18,393 nt of DNA from Caryophanales bacterium UBA4869 (GCA_002399505.1 DHDT01000071.1:13602-31994), one strand, 5' to 3'. Numbered from the stretch's first letter, positions 7,604-15,705 are shown. Numbers and translations are program-made. The notes: generated from the letters alone by a model not told the origin.

Positions 7604-8174
7604 AATTGAAATTGAGAACAAAGAAAACGGCATCAGTATGGACCGCCGTTATCTTTATGTCTGCGAAGGCAATACCGATGAAGACAAGCTGAAAAAAACC
7701 GGCTGTCTTTTTGTGATTAAAACAGGCGGCAAGTATATCAGATCTGAAATCATCAAGTTCCTTAAACGGGCAAATGAAGTCAGAACGGTTGTCCTGGTCT
7801 TAGATCCAGACGGTCCGGGAAGATTAATTGAAGAGAAACTGACAAAAAGCCTTTCTAATCTTCTTGTTGTCCATGCTGATAAGAAAAAGGCTATAAAAAA
7901 CGATAAAGTAGGCATTGCCGAAATGGAGCTTAAAGATGTTAAAGAACTGCTCCGTCCTTTTATCCGACATGATCTGACTGTCGATGAGAACCTGTCTCTT
8001 GAAGATGAAGATTTTTTTGATCTTGGCCTTTGCGGAGCAGGATCAAGAGAGAAAAGAGATAAGCTTATCAGAAAATATGACATCCCTTATCTTTCTTCCA
8101 AAAATGTCGAAGACTGCCTGATGATGTTAGGCAGAAGCAAAGAAGATATAAAGGCGGATTTAAACAATGACTGA
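7590..8174 (+). CDS. rnmV: Ribonuclease M5 (5S rRNA maturation)
   Basis: Toprim nuclease that trims 5S rRNA precursor at both ends on the ribosomal protein-bound RNA. From ATG at 7590 it has 194 residues: YVCEGNTDEDKL carries the Toprim glutamate (Glu26), VLDPDGPG the DxD pair (Asp72, Asp74), and KVGIAEMELKDVKELL (106-121) is the RNase M5 segment after the Toprim core. The reading frame is open further upstream to an ATG at 7524, but 7590 is preferred because GGAG (7577-7580) lies nine bases before it and the homologous region begins only around residue 20. It overlaps tatD by 14 bases and ksgA by 8, suggesting coupled translation. Confidence 0.92.
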   Translation: MELSEIEIENKENGISMDRRYLYVCEGNTDEDKLKKTGCLFVIKTGGKYIRSEIIKFLKRANEVRTVVLVLDPDGPGRLIEEKLTKSLSNLLVVHADKKKAIKNDKVGIAEMELKDVKELLRPFIRHDLTVDENLSLEDEDFFDLGLCGAGSREKRDKLIRKYDIPYLSSKNVEDCLMMLGRSKEDIKADLNND

Positions 8175-8973
8175 AAAACAGAGAATAGACACACTTCTTA
8201 AAGACTATGGATTTGCAGCCAAAAAATCCTTTGGTCAGAACTTTCTTGTAAATGAAGGTATCATAAATAGAATCATTTCCAATATGAAACCTCAGGAATA
8301 TGAAACAGTCATTGAGATAGGACCCGGATTAGGCTCTCTTACTTTGCCTTTGTCAGAAAAAGCTAAAAAACTTATTGCCGTTGATGCTGACCGAGATATG
8401 ATTACTATTCTCAAAGACATCACTAAGGAAAAGAAGAACGTCACTTTGGTTCAATCAGACTTCCTTCGCTTTGATCCTGACGAATACAGCGATAGGAAGA
8501 ACAGACTTTTTGTGGGAAATCTACCATATAACATCACTTCTGAATTGATTGAATATCTATTAAGAGTCGGGTTTGAAAGTGCAGGAATCATGGTTCAGAA
8601 AGAAGTGGGAGAAAAATTAGACTATAAAGCCGGCAAGAAGGAAAACAATCCTTTAGGCTGTATGATTTCCTATTATGGTTCTTTGTCAGTTGTCACCCAA
8701 GTAGATCGTTCTTCTTTTAATCCTTCTCCTAAAGTAGACTCGGTGTTTTTGAAAATTGATCTTGATAAAGATGTCGATTTTTCTTTATATCCTGCAGTCA
8801 AAGCTTTGTTTAAGGATCCTAATAAGACCATATCTAATTGTCTGAGACAGGCTAAAGATTATTCTTCAAAAATTCAAGTTCTGAAGGAAAAGAAAAACGA
8901 TTGCCTAGCCTTAAGAGCTAGACAGCTAGAGCCTGAAGAAGTAATAGAAATAGCCAAGATTATAAGTTTATAA
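8167..8973 (+). CDS. rsmA: 16S rRNA dimethyladenosine transferase KsgA (RsmA)
   Basis: SAM-dependent methyltransferase that dimethylates two adjacent adenosines in the 3' terminal hairpin of 16S rRNA late in 30S assembly. SFGQNFLVN (21-29) is the N-terminal KsgA signature, EIGPGLGSLT (50-59) motif I for SAM, DAD (73-75) the acidic loop, NLPYNI (118-123) the catalytic motif IV and FNPSPKVDS (184-192) the late conserved segment. At 268 residues it is a little shorter than the B. subtilis protein but complete. The ATG at 8167 lies in the end of rnmV behind GGCGG. Last gene of the mnmE cluster, convergent with the lipoprotein gene at 9078. Confidence 0.97.
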   Translation: MTEKQRIDTLLKDYGFAAKKSFGQNFLVNEGIINRIISNMKPQEYETVIEIGPGLGSLTLPLSEKAKKLIAVDADRDMITILKDITKEKKNVTLVQSDFLRFDPDEYSDRKNRLFVGNLPYNITSELIEYLLRVGFESAGIMVQKEVGEKLDYKAGKKENNPLGCMISYYGSLSVVTQVDRSSFNPSPKVDSVFLKIDLDKDVDFSLYPAVKALFKDPNKTISNCLRQAKDYSSKIQVLKEKKNDCLALRARQLEPEEVIEIAKIISL

Positions 8974-8992
8974 TTCGGCAGATTTATATCAG

Positions 8993-9038
8993 ACAGGACT
9001 TGTTGCTTTTTTGAAATGAAAAAGATGCTTTTCCCTGT
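8993..9038. terminator. Possible structured terminator between convergent genes
   Basis: Outer arms ACAGG (8993-8997) and CCTGT (9034-9038) enclose CTTTTT/AAAAAG arms (9006-9011 and 9019-9024). The folding is AT-rich and lacks a clean terminal T run, so this is a tentative call for the 104-base gap between ksgA and the lipoprotein gene. Confidence 0.3.
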
Positions 9039-9077
9039 AAGTAATTTTATTAATAAGCACTATCTATCGGTATTCTT

Positions 9078-11285
9078 TTATTTTGGCTCTCTGGGAGTCG
9101 GATAATCAAAACCTAATGAGGGGTTATTATCATTCGGTATATCTGAGTCAGTTGAGAATTCATCGATATATGAAGCGATATCAGATCCGATTTTACCTTG
9201 TCTGTCATCGTCAAAATAGGCATTGATCATGGATTTGTATACGGAAGAGAAGCTAGAAGAACTGAACATCTTGCTTAAGGGGCAGGCTTTATCAAGAAGG
9301 ATCTTCTTAGCAATTCCCCAAGTGATGATATTGGGGCTAGTGGCACCATTTATCAAAGTGGAAAAATCAAGATAACCGAAGAGAGAATTAAGAATGACGG
9401 TTGAGTTTTCGGAGAAGATGCTGACCAGACCGTCAAGAAGAGCGGAGTCTTTCCCCTGACTGAAATTGTCTCTGACTCCCTTGATCCAAGAAGGCTGTGT
9501 TTCTGAACCGGCCGAATAGATGAAACGCAACTCATTGATAAGATCACTGACCGTGTGAGTGGAATCTACTTTATAGTTACCAAAGGCTATGATAACAGCA
9601 TCGCAGAGCGTTGTCCAATTTGTATCTGACTTTATCAAGTTGGTATCTACTTGAGTGATGATATCATTTATCTGATTTATCAATACGGCATCGGTTACAT
9701 ATAAAACCACATCAGTTGAGACAACCGGTATAGTGGTGGTTTGGAAAATCTTGTTGAAGATGGAGTTAGATAAGACAATACGATAGTCTTTGGCAGAATT
9801 TTCATGAATTCCGTAATCGATGACCATATTGTATGGAATCTTTTCACCAGTTTTGTCTTTGCTGTAATCTTCGGTGGAATAGGCTTCGATTTTCTTGATA
9901 GAACCGGAATTGAAATACAGAGGTTCTCCAGGTGTTCCGACATAAGTCTTCAAGGCGGTGTTTATAGAATCTGCCGTAATTCCTTTATCGGCTAAAGTGT
10001 TCTTTAAAAAGTCTTTGTCATTATAATTGGGATAAGACGAATGAAGAATCTCATAAGGATATTCTTTGCAGGTCTTATTCAGTCTATCAGTATCAATCGT
10101 CTTGGTCTTGGTATAAGCAGTAAGATCTGAGATGGAGGCTGTTTCTCCGTTTGCTTTCTTATAAGTGATATCAGTTGTGCTGTTGGTTTTTGACTGCAAT
10201 GAAAAGTTTTCTTTTTTGTTCTTATAGCTATAAGTATGGGTGAAATCCACAGTTCTAGTGGAAGCAGGATAGGAAACGGAACTGGAAGTTGAGATATCAA
10301 TCAGGTAATAGGAATTATCATATGAATAGGAAGAGATATCATTGGCGTTAGAAGTAGCAGTATAGACAGCTGTCACACCGTTTAATGCCAATGCTTTCTG
10401 TAAGTCATTATAGTCGTCGACTAAAGAATATTTAATCTTCTCCTCGTCTTTGAAGTGAGGAACTAAAGAATGGTTGGAAACGGCAATAACGGCATTGCCT
10501 TTTTTTCTAGATTCTGAGGCTCGGTTTTTGATCCAATTTAACTGTTTTACACCGATAGTCCCTTCAAGAGAGGAGACTTTGGTGTCTTCTGGAAGATTGT
10601 AGTTGGCGTCATCGATGACAATAAAAGTAAAGTTCTCGCCCAGATTGACGCTGTAGGCAAGACTGCCTGAAAGATCGGTATCTGTCGAATCGAGAGAACG
10701 ATAGACCAAAGTGGAATCTGAATAACAGACGGAGTTATAAATCGTGTGGAATTCATCACGGGAAACTGGATTGACAGCTTTTGTCGAATAGGAGTGAGTG
10801 ATCTTGCTATCGATATCATTGGCTCCGGGAGAGAGAAGGATAGTAAAGTCAGGATTGTCTGCTCTGAGAGTGTTTTTCAGAGAAAGCAATTTTTCAGCTA
10901 CATAGTTATGGGATATGTCATCCCCAAGAAGAGTCAGGCTTCCGTTGATGATGAGAACATCAGGCTTCTCTGTTACCGCTTCTTTTAGTTTGCTGTCGAA
11001 AACATAGGAAGACTCAGTTATCAGACTCAAGGATGAATCAGCAAGAGTATTGTATTCTTCAGTGTCTGAAATAAGAGAAGGAGCATAGACTTGAGGATTG
11101 GAGATGTTCATCACCTTAAGTGTTTCTTCTTTATCAGGTTTGCTGTTTACTGAAGAACTTCCCTGACTGGTTGAAAGAGTCTGGTCAGAAGAGCCATTTG
11201 AAACTGAGGATGAACTATTGCATCCCATCAATACCAAAGATGAGATCAGCGATAAAGAAAATAAAGCAGCTGTTTTATTTTTCAT
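9078..11285 (-). CDS. Large lipoprotein with a degenerate calcineurin-like phosphoesterase domain
   Basis: 735 residues. Signal peptide with lipobox LMGC (Cys22), then a Ser/Asn-rich linker (23-50). Residues about 55-350 follow the layout of secreted Firmicutes metallophosphoesterases, including KPDVLIINGSLT, SPGANDI, DEFHTIY, SLAYSVNLGENFTFIVIDD and the NHSLVPH region. Every metal motif looks altered: D-x-H is SNPQ (62-65), GDLT is GSLT (115-118), GNHD is GAND (154-157), the MHHN-like site is VSNHS (269-273), and GHxH is TSNA (311-314). An active enzyme is therefore unlikely; a binding or structural role on the outer membrane face is my inference. The C-terminal half (about 380-735) is not recognised. 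Start ATG 11285 has AGGAGG. It follows the Lgt-like gene by 67 bases, which contain a weak hairpin (GATAGT 11325-11330, ACTATC 11336-11341). Confidence 0.75.
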   Translation of the reverse strand: MKNKTAALFSLSLISSLVLMGCNSSSSVSNGSSDQTLSTSQGSSSVNSKPDKEETLKVMNISNPQVYAPSLISDTEEYNTLADSSLSLITESSYVFDSKLKEAVTEKPDVLIINGSLTLLGDDISHNYVAEKLLSLKNTLRADNPDFTILLSPGANDIDSKITHSYSTKAVNPVSRDEFHTIYNSVCYSDSTLVYRSLDSTDTDLSGSLAYSVNLGENFTFIVIDDANYNLPEDTKVSSLEGTIGVKQLNWIKNRASESRKKGNAVIAVSNHSLVPHFKDEEKIKYSLVDDYNDLQKALALNGVTAVYTATSNANDISSYSYDNSYYLIDISTSSSVSYPASTRTVDFTHTYSYKNKKENFSLQSKTNSTTDITYKKANGETASISDLTAYTKTKTIDTDRLNKTCKEYPYEILHSSYPNYNDKDFLKNTLADKGITADSINTALKTYVGTPGEPLYFNSGSIKKIEAYSTEDYSKDKTGEKIPYNMVIDYGIHENSAKDYRIVLSNSIFNKIFQTTTIPVVSTDVVLYVTDAVLINQINDIITQVDTNLIKSDTNWTTLCDAVIIAFGNYKVDSTHTVSDLINELRFIYSAGSETQPSWIKGVRDNFSQGKDSALLDGLVSIFSENSTVILNSLFGYLDFSTLINGATSPNIITWGIAKKILLDKACPLSKMFSSSSFSSVYKSMINAYFDDDRQGKIGSDIASYIDEFSTDSDIPNDNNPSLGFDYPTPREPK

Positions 11286-11352
11286 CTTTTCTTATCCTCC
11301 TGTCTTTTATTATTTAAGTTGAAAGATAGTTAATGACTATCAATATTGTATA

Positions 11353-12120
11353 TCAGTTTCCGTTCTTTATTTCTTCTTTTCTTTTTCGGTTGATCAGTAG
11401 TATTTCCAATATGAGATAGGCAATACCGCCGATAAAGAGAATGATGGCCCAGAACTGAGAAGGCGAGATGCCGGGGATGAAGCTTCCTCTTTCGTCTCCT
11501 CGGAAGAATTCAATCACAAAGCGGAAGACACCATAAGAAAGCATATAGATGGGAAAATTGAAAACAAAGTGTTTTCTGACAGCCAGAGAGAGAAGAAGAA
11601 CAGAAAGGAGCAATAAGAAGATTGCTTCAAATAGATTAGTAGGTATGACCTTTGTAGCAGTGGTTGTAAATTTGATTCCGACCCAGGAATCAGTAGGCAG
11701 ACCATAGCAGCAACCATTGAAGAAACAGCCGATTCTTCCAAAGCCGTGAGCGACTGAAATACAGGCCGGGGCGATAATCAACAGCTTATCCATAAAGGGA
11801 CCATATTGTTTTCTCATTACGGCAAAATAACCGATCAGAAAAGAAGCTACTCCCCCTAGAAGACCGCCGAAGAATGTCATATCCCAGTTCCAGGTGTATT
11901 CGGCCGGATTATCGATGAAATCATATAAGTTTTGAAAAAGAAGAGCGCAGATTACGCCGACGGCAACTGCAAAACAGGCGTTTATTTCAATGGCGGTGAC
12001 AAGACTCTTTTGGTGTTCAGTATGGCGGTAATAAATATGGAGATAGACAAAACACATGAAAACACCTAAACATAAGAGGATGGGATAAGTTGGTATGATA
12101 CCGCCTATTTTTGGATACAT
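11353..12120 (-). CDS. lgt: Lgt-like prolipoprotein diacylglyceryl transferase family membrane protein
   Basis: Polytopic membrane protein of 255 residues with about seven hydrophobic segments. It has the Lgt layout: short N-terminal helices, FFGGLLGG (83-90), GFGRIGCFFNGCCYG (126-140), and C-terminal YGVFRFVIEFFRGDERG (196-212) with SQFWAI (221-226). Lgt transfers diacylglycerol from phosphatidylglycerol to the lipobox cysteine of prolipoproteins. Two differences from classical Lgt: the HGG motif with the essential histidine is FGG here (Phe84), and the signature R-I-G-N-F-x-N-G-E is RIGCFFNGCCYG. It belongs to the cysteine-bearing branch often annotated as Lgt, so true Lgt activity is uncertain. 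Starts one base after the CPBP protease gene, with AAGGAG inside the end of that gene, and precedes a lipoprotein gene. Confidence 0.82.
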   Translation of the reverse strand: MYPKIGGIIPTYPILLCLGVFMCFVYLHIYYRHTEHQKSLVTAIEINACFAVAVGVICALLFQNLYDFIDNPAEYTWNWDMTFFGGLLGGVASFLIGYFAVMRKQYGPFMDKLLIIAPACISVAHGFGRIGCFFNGCCYGLPTDSWVGIKFTTTATKVIPTNLFEAIFLLLLSVLLLSLAVRKHFVFNFPIYMLSYGVFRFVIEFFRGDERGSFIPGISPSQFWAIILFIGGIAYLILEILLINRKRKEEIKNGN

Positions 12121-12121
12121 A

Positions 12122-12880
12122 TCAGTTTTTCTCCTTATTCATCCTTATATTATATATGACCAGGGAATATAAAACTGCAACCACACCTAGAACGATAGAA
12201 TAAATATAGTATTCAAGTGAGTAGTCTATCTGAAAGAAGAAGGTAAAGAGAGTCATATTGAAGATGTTATATAGACAGTGACCAATAATAGGAGTGATCA
12301 GATTATCGTATTTGACTGACAGTATTCCCAAGATGAATCCTAATATCAAGGTATAACCTAACTGGCTTACTACAGCTAAAGGCGGATTTCCGTAGAAGTT
12401 GATGCAGTGCATCAAGGAGAAAGAAAGAGCTGTTAAGAGGACAGCTATTATCTCTCCTCTTTTCTTATTCTTAAACAAGTTCAGGAAGAACGACAATAAC
12501 AGGAATCTGAATAAGAGTTCTTCGATAGAAGCCGAGACAATGACAGTTATCAAATCAATATAAAACACTCCCCCGGCAGTATTTGAGATTGGTTCTGCCT
12601 TACTTAAAAATGCCCAGATGAAATTTGACAAAAAGCAGATGACGAAAGGAATAAGAAAAAGATATGATGTTTTTCGATTGTTTTTAATCAGAAAAGGAAG
12701 CTTACTTCTTTTTACTTCGATAAACACCCAAATCAAAAATATTGTTCGGACTAGAAGATCGATAAGACTGCTCAGCCATTCCAATTGAATATATCTGGAA
12801 AAAGGGAAGAGACAGATGGCCAAATAAAAACAGAGGAGATAAAGAAAAGTGATCAGCAGGTTCTTATTTGTTTTATCCAT
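12122..12880 (-). CDS. CPBP family intramembrane (CAAX-type) protease
   Basis: 252-residue polytopic membrane protein of the CAAX protease and bacteriocin-processing (CPBP/Abi) family. Motif 1 is ASIEELLFR (117-125) with Glu120, Glu121 and Arg125; motif 2 SFSLMHC (153-159) with Phe154 and His158; motif 3 HCLYN (201-205) with His201 and Asn205. These are the catalytic residues of glutamate-type intramembrane proteases, so the enzyme should be active. Bacterial members process peptides or act in bacteriocin immunity or protein sorting; the target is not known. It lies 37 bases downstream of the ABC transporter ATPase gene and one base upstream of the Lgt-like gene. The ATG at 12880 has no clear ribosome binding site, suggesting coupled or read-through expression. 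Confidence 0.88.
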   Translation of the reverse strand: MDKTNKNLLITFLYLLCFYLAICLFPFSRYIQLEWLSSLIDLLVRTIFLIWVFIEVKRSKLPFLIKNNRKTSYLFLIPFVICFLSNFIWAFLSKAEPISNTAGGVFYIDLITVIVSASIEELLFRFLLLSFFLNLFKNKKRGEIIAVLLTALSFSLMHCINFYGNPPLAVVSQLGYTLILGFILGILSVKYDNLITPIIGHCLYNIFNMTLFTFFFQIDYSLEYYIYSIVLGVVAVLYSLVIYNIRMNKEKN

Positions 12881-12917
12881 TGTGTGATTAGGATAACACG
12901 AAAGAGAGAAAGAGAAT

Positions 12918-13961
12918 CTAGTTCTTTCTCAAGAATTCCAAAGTTCGGGGATTCGTCGACTGATTGAAGATATAGTCACTGGTTCCCTGGTCACAGATGA
13001 CGCCCTTGTCCATGAAGATTACTCGGTCGGCGACATCTTTGGCAAAACTCATTTCATGGGTGACGACAATCATGGTCATACCGGAAGAAGCAAGCTTCTT
13101 CATGACATTTAGTACTTCTCCGACCATTTCCGGATCCAAGGCCGAGGTCGGCTCATCGAAGAGCATGACATCGGGATTCATGCAAAGAGCACGGGCGATA
13201 GCCACTCTCTGTTTCTGTCCGCCGGAAATCTGGCTTACTTTAAAGTTGATTCGATCACCCATGCCGACTTCATTCAGATTCTTTTCGGCGATGGCGTAAG
13301 CGACATCCTTGGTTCTGTGAAGCACGGTTTTCTGAGGCATGATGCAATTGTTGATGACACTGTAGTTGTTAAAGAGGTTGAATGACTGAAAGACCATTCC
13401 GATACGGCTTCTGATTTTATCGATGTTGATATTGTTGACGGTCTTTCTTAATTCACGGCACTGTTCACGGCAGCTTTTTCTCAGTACTTTGATTTCTTCG
13501 TTCTTATTCTGATTGTCGGACTTTCTGATTTCTCTGATCTTATTCTTTGTTTCTTCTTTGATCTGTCTGATTTTGAAATAGCCGCTGTCATCGATTCTGA
13601 CATTGCTGGTGGACAAAGAACGAATCTCTTCTACGCAGCTGTTATGAAGAGAGGTTATTGTCTTTGAATAATCAGGAAGGTTTTTATCGACAGCGTGTTC
13701 TTTTTTTCGGTATTCGTTTTTGACAGCACGTATTTTCTTTTCTTCTTCTTTAGTCGGAACGTTGGTACGGAAATATATTTCGCCGTCAGTAGGCTGTTCA
13801 AGGAGGTTTACACAACGAAGAAGAGTGGATTTTCCGCTTCCTGAAGATCCGATAATGGCGATGCACTCTCCCTGATGAACATCGAGAGAAATATCCTGAA
13901 GTACCTGAGTGTCTCCAAAGTCTTTCTTGAGGTTTCTGATCGATAAGATAGGTTCATTCAT
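12918..13961 (-). CDS. Polar amino acid (lysine) ABC transporter ATP-binding protein with long insertion
   Basis: Cytoplasmic ATPase subunit of a GlnQ/HisP-type importer. Walker A GSSGSGKS (38-45), Q-loop VFQSFNLF (190-197), signature ISGGQKQR (245-252), Walker B VMLFDE (265-270), D-loop SALD (273-276) and H-loop His302 are all intact, so it should be active. Family members are about 240-250 residues; this one has 347 because about 100 extra residues, roughly 66-178, sit between strand GEIYF (60-64) and the segment [10 protein letters not shown] that usually follows within some 20-30 residues. The insert is rich in Lys, Arg and Glu with heptad-like stretches (about 70-90 and 130-175), probably helical hairpin or coiled coil. 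ATG 13961 has GAAGGAGG in the end of the permease gene, one base upstream. Substrate is lysine by inference from the riboswitch. Confidence 0.93.
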   Translation of the reverse strand: MNEPILSIRNLKKDFGDTQVLQDISLDVHQGECIAIIGSSGSGKSTLLRCVNLLEQPTDGEIYFRTNVPTKEEEKKIRAVKNEYRKKEHAVDKNLPDYSKTITSLHNSCVEEIRSLSTSNVRIDDSGYFKIRQIKEETKNKIREIRKSDNQNKNEEIKVLRKSCREQCRELRKTVNNINIDKIRSRIGMVFQSFNLFNNYSVINNCIMPQKTVLHRTKDVAYAIAEKNLNEVGMGDRINFKVSQISGGQKQRVAIARALCMNPDVMLFDEPTSALDPEMVGEVLNVMKKLASSGMTMIVVTHEMSFAKDVADRVIFMDKGVICDQGTSDYIFNQSTNPRTLEFLRKN

Positions 13962-13962
13962 T

Positions 13963-14733
13963 TTACTTGGCCTCCTTCAAGACAGGCTTGTTATGTTTGA
14001 AGGGATTGATCGTAATCTTCTCACCATCTAATTTCTTGGATATAAGTTTAACGATGAAAGTAGCTAACAGAGTGAGTATGAGATAGATGATGGCGATAAT
14101 GACATAGCCTTCAACTTTGAAATAGTTCTTATTAGTCGCTATAGAGACAGAGGCATATAATTCAGTCAGACCGATGACATTTAAGACGGAAGAGTCTTTG
14201 ACATTGACGATATATTCATTGAGAATTGTCGGAATAGAGTTCTTGATAGCCTGAGGCATGATAACCATGAACATGGTTTTGAAATAGGGCATACCAAGAC
14301 TTCTGGAAGCTTCTACCTGTCCGATGTCGACACCATTTAATCCTGATCTGATGATTTCAGCCATATAGGCAGCCGTATTGATAGTAATGACGATCAAACC
14401 GCAATACATATAGCCGTTGAAGATCCAGGCTGAAGGCATATTGGTCCAGACTGGTACGGCAAAGAAGAAGATCATGGCCTGAACCATCATCGGGGTTCCA
14501 CGGAAGAAATTGACATAGCAGGAAACGAAGATTTTGCAGATTCTTTTGAGAACCTTAGTTATGAGCATATCAGTTTCCTTATACTGAATGTTTCTACCTA
14601 AGGCGATGAAAATACCTAAAAACAACCCTAAGAATGTTCCTACGATTGCTAATATCAATGTTGAAGCAATACCATTTAAAAACGTGACGGAATAATTTTG
14701 AAATAAGTATGCTATTTTATCCCAAAAAGACAT
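13963..14733 (-). CDS. Polar amino acid (lysine) ABC transporter permease
   Basis: Integral membrane subunit of the HisM/GlnP family, 256 residues from this start, with about five transmembrane segments. Counting from the upstream ATG at 14751: FRGTP (83-87), [11 protein letters not shown] (128-138) and [14 protein letters not shown] (147-160) form the cytoplasmic EAA loop that docks on the ATPase. The C-terminal tail is basic. Two starts are possible: ATG at 14751 overlaps the binding-protein gene by 17 bases but has no Shine-Dalgarno; ATG at 14733, one base after the binding-protein stop, has GGAG twelve bases upstream and begins directly with the amphipathic [12 protein letters not shown] prefer 14733. 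The gene lies between the binding-protein and ATPase genes in one operon under the lysine riboswitch. Confidence 0.93.
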   Translation of the reverse strand: MSFWDKIAYLFQNYSVTFLNGIASTLILAIVGTFLGLFLGIFIALGRNIQYKETDMLITKVLKRICKIFVSCYVNFFRGTPMMVQAMIFFFAVPVWTNMPSAWIFNGYMYCGLIVITINTAAYMAEIIRSGLNGVDIGQVEASRSLGMPYFKTMFMVIMPQAIKNSIPTILNEYIVNVKDSSVLNVIGLTELYASVSIATNKNYFKVEGYVIIAIIYLILTLLATFIVKLISKKLDGEKITINPFKHNKPVLKEAK

Positions 14734-14734
14734 T

Positions 14735-15622
14735 TTATCTGTTGGCTCCATTGACGATGGAGGTAGCGACAGGAAGCTCAGCTGTCATCGCATCGGCAGT
14801 ACCAGACATGACGGCGGCGGCACAGACTGCAAAAGAGTCCATGGCATTTAAATGATTGACATTATATGCCTTAGCCCAATCGCTGATGACGTCATCAGTC
14901 ACAGTTGATACCTGACTGACAATCTTGGCATTTGCAAAATCTGCTAAGGAAGTGGCTGTGGCATATTTTGAATTCTCTTTGACAACCAATACCATTTCGG
15001 AACGATAGTATTCATCAGTAAAGTCAATAGAGAGACGTCTTTCTTCAGTATCAGTCATACCGGCGATGACGGCATTGATTGTTCCGTTATTCAAAGCCGG
15101 AATCAAAGCATCCCACTCAAGTTTGACAATCTTGAGGTTGTATTGAAGATTCTGAGCCAGATACTTGGCGATTGTCACATCATAGCCATCGGCATACTGC
15201 TTAGTCTGTCCGTCGATTGGATAGGTGAAGGAGTTAGGAGTGACATCAGTCCAATTGAAAGGAGCATAGTCACATTCTAATCCGACGGTCAAAGTGAATT
15301 TGTCCTTGTCTTCAGTAGCCTCAGTTATTATTTCACCGCTTCCTTTTATATTATCGGAAGTAGATCTTTCCAAGGCCTCAGTCATCCAGGTGTTTCTGGT
15401 TTCCTGAGAAATTCCGCTTAAGACTCCGTTTAGTGCCGTCTGTAAGGTGGTGTTGCCCTTCTTGATACCGATAGAGACACCGAGATCTTTCTGAGTATCT
15501 CCTAAGATAGTCTGATCAAAATGAACAATCGATAAACGGTTTGAAGAAGAACAGCTAGTAGTCATACCTAAAATTGCCAACATTCCTAATGTGGTGGCTG
15601 TAAGTTTTCTGCCTGAATTCAT
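14735..15622 (-). CDS. Lysine ABC transporter substrate-binding lipoprotein, circularly permuted
   Basis: Lipoprotein of 295 residues: signal peptide with probable lipid attachment at Cys24 (TTSC). Start chosen at 15622 because AGGGAGG lies 8 bases upstream; a longer frame to 15685 would run into the attenuator. Residues 108-295 are the front part of a type II amino acid binding protein: LTVGLECDYAPFNW (111-124), GYDVTIAKYLA (146-156), WDALIPALNNG (170-180), AGMTDTEERR (187-196, Arg195 likely holds the ligand carboxylate), IDFTDEYY (199-206) and AELPVATSIV (281-290). Normally 60 more residues follow; here the frame stops at NGANR. The missing part, LSIVHFD then VSIGIKKGNTTL and ISQETRNTW, lies at residues 30-88, directly behind the lipobox, joined to the core by a linker (89-107). 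Ligand lysine is inferred from the riboswitch. Confidence 0.9.
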   Translation of the reverse strand: MNSGRKLTATTLGMLAILGMTTSCSSSNRLSIVHFDQTILGDTQKDLGVSIGIKKGNTTLQTALNGVLSGISQETRNTWMTEALERSTSDNIKGSGEIITEATEDKDKFTLTVGLECDYAPFNWTDVTPNSFTYPIDGQTKQYADGYDVTIAKYLAQNLQYNLKIVKLEWDALIPALNNGTINAVIAGMTDTEERRLSIDFTDEYYRSEMVLVVKENSKYATATSLADFANAKIVSQVSTVTDDVISDWAKAYNVNHLNAMDSFAVCAAAVMSGTADAMTAELPVATSIVNGANR

Positions 15623-15644
15623 TTTTCTACCCTCCCTGTGGGTT

Positions 15645-15676
15645 AAAAAAAGATTGCATCTAGTCAATGCAATCTT
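15645..15676 (-). terminator. Riboswitch-controlled attenuator terminator
   Basis: AAGATTGCAT (15667-15676, read on minus) pairs with ATGCAATCTT (15650-15659) around a 7-base loop and is followed by a run of T. It lies between the lysine aptamer and the ribosome binding site of the binding-protein gene. CATTGA in its 5' arm (15664-15669) can instead pair with TCAATG at the 3' edge of the aptamer (15705-15710), giving an antiterminator. Confidence 0.93.
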
Positions 15677-15705
15677 ATTAACCACAGATCAGGTATAACA
15701 AGAAC

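Noticed and set aside
7655..8083. Minus-strand 142-codon open frame inside rnmV
   Set aside because: Serine/arginine-rich shadow of the conserved RNase M5 coding strand.
10547..10819. Alternative minus-strand frames within the large lipoprotein
   Set aside because: The lipoprotein frame is continuous with signal peptide and ribosome binding site; the other frames have low-complexity composition and no start signals.
11325..11341. Hairpin between the Lgt-like gene and the lipoprotein gene as a terminator
   Set aside because: Only a 6-bp AT-rich stem followed by TTTC; too weak to call, so it is only mentioned under the lipoprotein.
14735..15685. Reading the binding protein as truncated by a frameshift or nonsense mutation at its 3' end
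   Set aside because: The missing C-terminal segment is present in frame at the N-terminus, the permease follows one base later, and the signal peptide is intact, so permutation explains it better than damage.
15623..15685. N-terminal extension of the binding protein to 15685
   Set aside because: It would translate through the attenuator hairpin and its T run, and the strong ribosome binding site and signal peptide begin at 15622.
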